A DNA stretch of 5,282 bases from positions 1 to 5,282 of the forward strand of contig JAFGTU010000466.1 of assembly GCA_016933985.1 (NCBI GenBank). Reading direction: 5' to 3'. The notes below the pieces were generated by a model. That model did no database searches. It saw nothing but the letters and a program-made list of their open reading frames with translations, and was not told where the DNA came from. Below, in pieces: positions 1-3,959 of the stretch. The DNA comes from Sedimentisphaerales bacterium (GTDB lineage Bacteria > Planctomycetota > Phycisphaerae > Sedimentisphaerales > Anaerobacaceae). Both the position numbers and the translations under genes were made by a program. The stretch's first letter is position 1, and every line of letters starts with the position of its first letter.

Positions 1-362
1 AGATTATCATCCCCTTTGAATTCACTGGGATTGGCCCCCATCACCTTCTGGTACTGTTCCTGGGTCACCTCATATATCCCCATGTAATAACCCTTGCTGA
101 TCTCCACCGTGTGAATGGGTTTCTCGTTGGATAAACCATGATCGCTGCCCATCTCAAACTCTCCCGGTGGGATCCAGACCAGCTTCATGCCAATGGAATT
201 TTCCCATACGGTTCCTTGCTGAGGATTCGAGGGTAAAGGATTGACCGCAGGAGATGGCTGGGCTTGAGAACCTGGACCGCGCGCGTTATGTTTTTCACAT
301 GAACATACAATTACTATCATTGCCGCCAGCAATACCCCGAAGATGATTCGTTTAGTCATCAT
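1..362 (-). CDS. FGE-sulfatase (SUMF1-like) domain lipoprotein, N-terminal part
   Basis: The gene enters from the left edge and only its first 120 codons are visible, so its full length is unknown. It begins MMTKRIIFGVLLAAMIVIVCSC: two basic residues, a hydrophobic stretch at residues 6-19, then a lipobox-like VCSC with Cys22 as the probable lipidated residue. A low-complexity Pro/Gln/Ser linker follows (about 28-50). Next comes the typical opening of the SUMF1/FGE-sulfatase fold, NSIGMKLVWIPPGEFEMGS, and then YYMGIYEVTQEQYQKVMG and NPSEFKG. The catalytic end of the fold is outside the window, so true formylglycine generation cannot be judged. Many planctomycete members of this family are exported and have no known sulfatase partner. 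Start choice: AAGGA (369-373 on the plus strand) lies 6 nt before the ATG at 362; in-frame ATGs at 368 and 359 fit less well. The expected location is the cell envelope, anchored by lipid. I am confident of the family, not of the activity. Confidence 0.88.
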   Translation of the reverse strand, partial: MMTKRIIFGVLLAAMIVIVCSCEKHNARGPGSQAQPSPAVNPLPSNPQQGTVWENSIGMKLVWIPPGEFEMGSDHGLSNEKPIHTVEISKGYYMGIYEVTQEQYQKVMGANPSEFKGDDN

Positions 363-596
363 ATTCATTCCTTTCATTCAACTGTCCAGTACCTATTCAA
401 GATATCACCATTGGCCAGCAAAAGCAAACAGTCAAATTCTCCCAAAAACCAACTGGCATAGGACTCACATATGACTGAGTAGTGAATGGTTGCGGACGCA
501 TTTGGCACGCATTTGCCTGTTTTTGAGGGGAAAGCAGGGAGAATCTGAGTATGTATAAACCCCCTAAGATATTATATAGTAGGGAGTTAGGATGAA

Positions 597-648
597 TGGG
601 CAGAGGCCGATTTGAACCGCCGACGCACGGATTTTCAATCCGTTGCTC
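597..648 (-). pseudogene. 3' fragment of tRNA-Phe (anticodon GAA)
   Basis: Read on the minus strand, this is the 3' two-thirds of a tRNA. GAGC (645-648) is the 3' side of a D stem. ACGGA / TCCGT form a perfect 5-bp anticodon stem (639-643 with 627-631) around the loop TTGAAAA (632-638), giving anticodon GAA. The variable loop is GCGTC, the T loop is TTCAAAT (610-616), and the acceptor strand TCTGCCC (598-604) is followed by A at the discriminator position (597). The T stem GGCGG / CGGCC has one G-G mismatch. The 5' acceptor strand (expected GGGCAGA), the D loop and the 5' side of the D stem are absent: upstream sequence becomes AT-rich at once. No CCA is encoded. It cannot fold as a working tRNA. 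It could be a remnant att site left by an integrating element, or simply a decayed or partly copied tRNA gene. Confidence 0.8.
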
Positions 649-832
649 CCAAAATATGCATTTCTAACTACTTGAAAATAAACAACTTATGACCACGAAT
701 TTCAGAGAAAAATAGGGATTGGAGAAGAATATGACTAAGGTGAAAAAACTAATGACAGCAGGCCTGTTGAAAAACCGCTTCATCCGAATAATGAGTAGGT
801 GGCTGTTGCAGGTCAGCGCCTTGGAGTTGTCT

Positions 833-925
833 GAAGAGAAAAATCGTTTGGGCAGAGGCTCAAATTTGGGCTACCTGGGGGGAAATTTGTGCCTCTGGGC
901 CCCCGAACGATTTTTCTCGGTCTTC
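833..925. repeat. Large imperfect inverted repeat / potential long hairpin
   Basis: The left arm (833-867) and right arm (883-925) are near-complementary around a 15-nt G-rich loop (868-882). From the outside in, GAGAAAAATCGTT (836-848) pairs with its complement at 906-918, CAGAGGC (853-859) pairs with GCCTCTG (891-897), and CAAATTT (861-867) pairs with AAATTTG (883-889). A single mismatch and a few unpaired bases in the longer, G/C-richer right arm interrupt the stem. A competing small hairpin, CTCGG-TCTT-CCGAG, sits at 916-929. No run of T follows either arm in the pattern of an intrinsic terminator. The element could be a small non-autonomous transposable element, a structured RNA, or a self-inverted duplication. 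I do not recognise it as a named family. Confidence 0.65.
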
Positions 926-1038
926 CGAGCTGCCAAATACACCTATGCATTATCCGGATGTACCGAAAAACCCTGCAATTAGTTGTGATTCTTCTGATTG
1001 ACTACCCTGGCCTTTTCCTCAAGAACTCTTTTCCGCCA

Positions 1039-1073
1039 AATACGCAATACGAGATACGCGACACGCAATACGA
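1039..1073. repeat. Five 7-bp tandem units (consensus RAYACGM)
   Basis: Five consecutive 7-mers read AATACGC, AATACGA, GATACGC, GACACGC, AATACGA, covering 35 bases without gaps. Variation is limited to positions 1, 3 and 7. Because 7 is not a multiple of 3, the frame reading through it gives the pseudo-protein pattern TQYEIRDTQYE, a translation product of such repeats rather than a domain. The run lies between the inverted repeat and the leader of the SGL gene. It has no spacers, so it is not a CRISPR array. Confidence 0.75.
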
Positions 1074-1076
1074 ACC

Positions 1077-1105
1077 TTGCACAACCGCCACCGGGTAGCC
1101 ATAAT
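1077..1105 (+). promoter_or_regulatory. Weak candidate promoter for the SGL gene
   Basis: TTGCAC (1077-1082) and CATAAT (1100-1105) are separated by 17 bases, which loosely fits a housekeeping-sigma promoter: the -10 matches TATAAT at 5 of 6 positions and the -35 matches only TTG. Initiation here would give a leader of about 140 nt that contains the hairpin at 1177-1207. This is pattern matching only, and promoters in the suspected phylum are poorly defined. Confidence 0.25.
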
Positions 1106-1176
1106 ATAAAGAAGATGTGCCTCAGGACGTAGCTGATGACGCTCGAATTAACAAACGATTTTTTCTTTTCTAAGTA

Positions 1177-1207
1177 GGCCTAACCTGCCTCCAGGGTGGC
1201 AGAGGCC
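1177..1207 (+). promoter_or_regulatory. Nested hairpin in the leader of the SGL gene
   Basis: An outer stem GGCC (1177-1180) with GGCC (1204-1207) encloses an inner stem CTGCC (1185-1189) with GGCAG (1198-1202) around the loop TCCAGGGT. It ends 33 bases before the Shine-Dalgarno sequence of the SGL gene. A T-rich tract (1160-1169) lies before it, not after it, so on the plus strand it is not a standard terminator. It could affect translation or stability of the leader mRNA. It matches no riboswitch that I recognise. Confidence 0.4.
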
Positions 1208-1240
1208 ACAATTTTGCAGAAGCCTTTGTCGAGAAAAAGA

Positions 1241-1246
1241 AAGGAG
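1241..1246 (+). promoter_or_regulatory. Shine-Dalgarno site fixing the SGL start
   Basis: AAGGAG lies 6 bases before the ATG at 1253. The frame is open upstream to a GTG at 1196, but that start would add 19 residues ahead of the signal peptide and would begin inside the leader hairpin. The site therefore decides for 1253. Confidence 0.8.
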
Positions 1247-1252
1247 CTCGAG

Positions 1253-2158
1253 ATGAACGGAAAATGGTTTAGCCTGGCCGTAATGGTGGTCTTATTGGAA
1301 GCGGGAATCTGCAATGCTGAAAACGCGGGCGTGGTGGCGCCGGGGGCGAAGGTTGAGAAGCTTGCGGGCGGTTTCGCATTCACCGAAGGCCCCGCGGCCG
1401 ATCCGAACGGCGATATTTACTTCTCCGACATTCCGAATAACCGGATTCACAAGTGGGATGCAAGAGGCAAGAAGCTCTCTACCTTCCGCGAGGACTCCGG
1501 CGGGTCGAATGGGCTCTTCTTCGACAAAAAGGGCTGGCTGTTGGCCTGCGAAGGCGGCGGACGGCGTCTTGTGGCCATCTGCCCGAAGTGCAAGGTGACG
1601 GTTTTGGCCGATGGGTACGAGGGCAAGAAATTCAACAGCCTCAACGACCTCTGGATAACGCCGAAGGGAGGAATTTACTTTACGGATCCTCGCTACGGCA
1701 ACAGAGACGGGATGGAACAGGACGGCGAGCACGTCTATTATATGACGCCGGACCGCAAGAAGGTTATCCGGGTGATAGATGATATGGTCCGGCCGAACGG
1801 CGTCATCGGCACGCCTGACGGCACGACGCTGTATGTCGCCGATAACGGCGGAAAAAAGACGTACTCCTACACAATTGCCAAAGACGGAACGCTCTCGCAA
1901 AAGAAGCTCTTTGCCCCGGAAGGCTCCGACGGCATGACTATTGACAGCCGGGGCAATATTTATCTGACGACAAATGCCGTCAGAGTCTATAACAAGAAGG
2001 GCGAGCTGATTCAAACGATAGAAGTCCCCGAAGGCCCCGCCAACGTCTGCTTCGGAGGCAAGGATATGCAGACCCTGTTTATCACGGCGAGAACTTCACT
2101 GTACTCGATCAGAATGCAGGTAAAAGGCATCCCCCCGCTGCCAAAAAAGGGGTCTTGA
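1253..2158 (+). CDS. Secreted SMP-30/gluconolactonase-like (SGL) protein
   Basis: A 301-residue protein, the usual length for one six-bladed beta-propeller of the SMP-30/gluconolactonase/LRE-like family. Residues 1-22 form a signal peptide (MNGKWFSLAVMVVLLEAGICNA, probable cleavage after Ala22), so the enzyme should act in the periplasm or outside. Family landmarks appear in order: FTEGP with Glu45, SDIPNNRIHKW, NGLFFDKKGWLLACEGGGRR, NSLNDLW with Asn131, IYFTDPRYG, RPNGV with Asn182, LYVADN, and SDGMTID with Asp226. By comparison with SMP-30, Glu45, Asn182 and Asp226 are the likely divalent metal ligands and Asn131 a substrate contact. Family members hydrolyse sugar lactones such as gluconolactone; the real substrate cannot be read from sequence. 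A CPKC pair at 110-113 in a surface-turn region is unusual. The gene stands alone, and a repeat begins 13 bases after its stop. An alternative is a non-catalytic propeller, but the retained ligands argue against it. Confidence 0.92.
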   Translation: MNGKWFSLAVMVVLLEAGICNAENAGVVAPGAKVEKLAGGFAFTEGPAADPNGDIYFSDIPNNRIHKWDARGKKLSTFREDSGGSNGLFFDKKGWLLACEGGGRRLVAICPKCKVTVLADGYEGKKFNSLNDLWITPKGGIYFTDPRYGNRDGMEQDGEHVYYMTPDRKKVIRVIDDMVRPNGVIGTPDGTTLYVADNGGKKTYSYTIAKDGTLSQKKLFAPEGSDGMTIDSRGNIYLTTNAVRVYNKKGELIQTIEVPEGPANVCFGGKDMQTLFITARTSLYSIRMQVKGIPPLPKKGS

Positions 2159-2171
2159 TTCACGAAGTTTC

Positions 2172-2267
2172 ATTCGGAGCAACGAGCAAACAGAGCCACG
2201 AACGTAAGTGATTGGTCCTATATTGACAATATGGATATTGCCCCACGCTCACGATGGGGGGCCGTTC
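2172..2267 (+). repeat. Left copy of a ~96-bp direct repeat flanking the transposase relic
   Basis: This copy aligns without gaps to 2658-2753, at about 70% identity over the whole and higher in the first 33 bases. Shared blocks include TTCGGAGCAA, CGAACGTAAGTGA and AATATGGAT. All six differences in the first 33 bases are transitions. It contains the hairpin CCCCA-CGCTCACGA-TGGGG (2241-2259), the kind of GC-rich palindrome expected of a REP-type element. In the frame matching the transposase C-terminus it reads FGATSKQSHERK and then a stop (2209-2211), so it is probably the tail of a second, otherwise lost element copy, or one unit of a dispersed repeat. Confidence 0.75.
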
Positions 2268-2273
2268 TGGGGG

Positions 2274-2697
2274 ATGCTTGTGGATTATCCGCTTGGCTAC
2301 CTGATTACCTTTACCACTTATGGAACGTGGTTGCATGGCGACAATAGAGGGAGTGTTGACAGAGAACATAATCAATACGGCAGCCCTTTCATCGCTTCCA
2401 ATCGACCTCTACATCAAAAGGAACGCAGCACCCTCGTGAAGCAACCACGTTCATGCTGTCGTAAGCGGCGAGGAAAAACCCGAGAAAATGATGGTGGACT
2501 TCAAGGCTTATGCGACCAGGGCATTGAGGAAAGAGGCAAATGAACCTTCAACTAAGAAATACTGGACGCGGCACGGCAGCACAAGGTATCTTTGGACGGA
2601 AGAAAGCATTGTCTCTGCGATGAAGTATGTTGAGAATGAGCAAGGCAAAAGAATGACGTTCGGAGCAATGAACAGACGGAGCCGCGAACGTAAGTGA
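2274..2697 (+). pseudogene. REP-associated tyrosine transposase (IS200-like, RAYT) relic
   Basis: The two halves of one protein lie in different frames. From the ATG at 2274 the first half reads MLVDYPLGYLITFTTYGTWL, HGDNRGSVDR, then HNQYGSPF and RPLHQKERSTLVKQ, the typical start of the TTYGTWLHGD group of Y1/IS200-like transposases. Near 2437-2440 the homology jumps to the next frame, which opens with SNHVHAVVSGEEKPEK (2440-2487), carrying the HUH-type HVH motif. It continues with DFKAYATRALR, YWTRHGSTRYLW, EESIVSAMKYVENEQG and a stop at 2697. A TGA at 2437 blocks the second frame upstream. The segment that normally joins these halves, roughly 40-50 residues in relatives as I recall them, is missing, so an internal deletion with frameshift has occurred and the product would be inactive. 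The gene lies between two ~96-bp direct repeats, the right one overlapping its last 40 bases. RAYT enzymes handle REP hairpins. I could not assign the catalytic tyrosine with confidence. Confidence 0.85.
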
Positions 2698-2753
2698 GTG
2701 GCTTTGCATCGATAATATGGATGTGACACCGCGCTGACGCTTGGGGCTCCGTC
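2658..2753 (+). repeat. Right copy of the ~96-bp direct repeat
   Basis: This is the partner of 2172-2267, offset by exactly 486 bases with no gaps. Its first 40 bases are also the last codons of the transposase relic (FGAMNRRSRERK and stop); the remaining ~56 bases are non-coding. Its 3' end can form a stem from ATGTGAC (2719-2725) with GTCGCAT (2751-2757), one pair being G-T. It ends just before the ribosome-binding site of the DHH gene, so it forms most of that gene's leader. Read on the minus strand it gives PLTYVRGS, a phrase I associate with planctomycete intergenic repeats. Confidence 0.75.
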
Positions 2754-2777
2754 GCATATGCTACGTACGGGACTGTC

Positions 2778-2782
2778 AAGGA
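2778..2782 (+). promoter_or_regulatory. Shine-Dalgarno site fixing the DHH protein start
   Basis: AAGGA lies 5 bases before the ATG at 2788. An in-frame ATG at 2758 would add ten residues (MLRTGLSRTC) encoded by the end of the flanking repeat region and lacks a comparable site. The shorter start also places the first conserved motif where the family usually has it. Confidence 0.75.
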
Positions 2783-2787
2783 CGTGT

Positions 2788-3786
2788 ATGGCAAATAGTG
2801 ATGATTTCAAAAAAGCCGTTGAGCTAATTAACAAATCCGGCAGTACCTTGATTACTACTCATATTAAGCCGGATGGAGACGCCTGCGGATGCGTAGCGGC
2901 GCTTTGCGATGCGTTGCGGCGTGTGGGCAAGAAGGTTCAGCCGTTGTTTCTCTCGGCGGTGCCGCAGTGGTATAGCTTTATGCTTTCCGAAAAGGCGCCC
3001 GTTCTTGGCGAAGACGCCAGCATCGATGAGCTAATGCAAGGGCGACTCGGCGAATTCGACCTCATTATCATCGTCGATGCCGACAGCTACAGCCAGTTGG
3101 GCGATTTCGAGCAGTATCTAAAGCAAAACACTAAGCCCGTCCTCGTAATCGACCATCACGCAACATCCGACGGCCTCGGCGATGTCCAAATTCTCGATTC
3201 GACAGCGGCGGCAACCGGCCTGATTGTGCTGGAGCTCTTCGACCACGCCGCCTGGCCCGTAACCGAAACGATAGCCCAGGCCCTCTTCACGGCGATAGCC
3301 ACGGATACCGGCTGGTTCCAATTCAATAACACTGACAGCAGGGTCTATGCCGCCGCCGCCCGCTTCACCGACGACGGTGCCAAACCGACCAAAATCTACG
3401 AGAAACTCTACCATAGCTTCTCCCACGCGCGCTTCAACCTCATGCTTGCAATGCTCGCCACGCTCGAATTGCATTTCGATGGGCGATTTGCCACCCAGCA
3501 CATACTACTGCAGGATTTCGAGCGGACCGGAACGACCTCTGCGGACACGGAGAACCTCATAAACGAATGCCATCGGATTGGAACCATTGAGGCCTCCGCA
3601 CTGTTTGTCGAGCTCAAAGACGGCAGAATACGATGCTCCCTGCGAAGCAGAGGCGCCGTCGATGTAAGCAAGATTGCCGAAAAATTCGGCGGAGGAGGCC
3701 ATAAACCGGCAGCGGGTGCCTTCCTGCCGGGACCTCTGCAAAACGCAAAAGAGCGCATCCTCGACGAGATGTCACGCCAATTCTAA
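2788..3786 (+). CDS. nrnA: DHH/DHHA1 phosphoesterase, NrnA type (nanoRNase / pAp phosphatase)
   Basis: A 332-residue protein, close to the usual NrnA length (about 310-340). The N-terminal DHH domain has TTHIKPDGDACG with His25, Asp29 and Asp31, IIIVDADS with Asp97 and Asp99, the signature IDHH at 121-124, and ATDTGWFQFNNT with Asp173: together the Mn2+-binding set. The C-terminal DHHA1 domain ends with GGGGHKPAAGAF (301-312), which binds the substrate. Proteins of this type degrade 2-5-nt RNAs to mononucleotides and may dephosphorylate 3'-phosphoadenosine 5'-phosphate; they are soluble and cytoplasmic. No frameshift or missing key residue is seen. No ribosome-biogenesis neighbours (rbfA, truB) are visible beside it: upstream is a transposase relic and downstream a convergent kinase gene. 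Its promoter is not apparent and may lie in the repeat region. The family is certain; the preference for nanoRNA, pAp or c-di-NMP breakdown products cannot be settled from sequence. Confidence 0.93.
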   Translation: MANSDDFKKAVELINKSGSTLITTHIKPDGDACGCVAALCDALRRVGKKVQPLFLSAVPQWYSFMLSEKAPVLGEDASIDELMQGRLGEFDLIIIVDADSYSQLGDFEQYLKQNTKPVLVIDHHATSDGLGDVQILDSTAAATGLIVLELFDHAAWPVTETIAQALFTAIATDTGWFQFNNTDSRVYAAAARFTDDGAKPTKIYEKLYHSFSHARFNLMLAMLATLELHFDGRFATQHILLQDFERTGTTSADTENLINECHRIGTIEASALFVELKDGRIRCSLRSRGAVDVSKIAEKFGGGGHKPAAGAFLPGPLQNAKERILDEMSRQF

Positions 3787-3849
3787 CAGCCTCCAATACT
3801 CGTAAAACGCCACACTTAAACTGCGTTTCGAAAGTTCCGCGACTATACC

Positions 3850-3884
3850 GTCATTTCGACCGAGCGTAGCGAGCGAAGAAATCT
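3850..3884. repeat. Dispersed-type intergenic repeat in the convergent gap
   Basis: The segment GTCATTTCGACCGAGCG, then TAGCGAGCGAAGAAATCT, closely resembles a short repeat found between genes in many bacterial genomes (the 'CATTTCGACCGAGCG...GAGAAATCT' kind). Its ends ATTTC (3853-3857) and GAAAT (3878-3882) can pair; the middle holds two direct CGAGCG units rather than a palindrome. It lies between the convergent DHH and kinase genes. A separate weak inverted repeat (AAACGC 3805-3810 with GCGTTT 3823-3828) precedes it but lacks a T run, so neither is called a terminator. Confidence 0.55.
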
Positions 3885-3959
3885 ATTCAAACTGCCAAAT
3901 TTTATCTCCCTCATAGTCGTCACATTTATGAAATGCGGTGCTAATCTCCAGGTAAGCCC

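Larger units (their letters stand above)
363..1252. other. Long intergenic region without a convincing gene
   Basis: About 890 bases separate the divergent lipoprotein and SGL genes. Two overlapping small open frames (719-982 and 889-1098) exist, but both read straight through an inverted repeat or a 7-bp tandem repeat and resemble no family I know. The stretch holds a tRNA-Phe 3' fragment, a large imperfect inverted repeat, a 7-bp tandem run, a possible promoter and a leader hairpin, each listed separately. The 9-mer GGCAGAGGC occurs at 599, 851 and 1198 in the same orientation. The part at 370-590 is AT-rich and holds only a short pair of 9-mers (ACGCATTTG at 496 and 507) and weak inverted repeats. 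Confidence 0.7.

Noticed and set aside
496..515. Two ACGCATTTG 9-mers spaced 11 bases apart, operator-like
   Set aside because: A single short pair about 135 bases before the lipoprotein start, with no promoter elements nearby, is too weak to call.
504..524. GGCA/TGCC hairpin followed by a T run, terminator-like on the plus strand
   Set aside because: The stem is only 4 bp and no plus-strand gene precedes it.
564..586. CCCTA...TAGGG inverted repeat with an internal TATAAT on the minus strand
   Set aside because: As a terminator it has a weak stem and no T tract; as a promoter it has no acceptable -35 at the right distance.
719..982. Small open frame (87 codons; ATG at 731 after a GGAGA sequence) with a Lys-rich beginning
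   Set aside because: The second half reads straight through the large inverted repeat, composition changes abruptly there, and no family is recognisable. A decayed gene start cannot be excluded.
1039..1073. Possible CRISPR array
   Set aside because: The units are 7 bp with no spacers, and no cas genes are present.
889..1098. Small open frame containing NTQYEIRDTQYE
   Set aside because: Its repeated peptide is just the translation of the 7-bp tandem run, and it begins within the right arm of the inverted repeat.
1292..2014. Long antisense open frame opposite the SGL gene
   Set aside because: It is a shadow of a well-supported gene; the product matches no family and has no ribosome-binding site logic.
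3805..3828. AAACGC/GCGTTT inverted repeat after the DHH gene as a terminator
   Set aside because: A 6-bp AT-containing stem with a 12-nt loop and no downstream T run.
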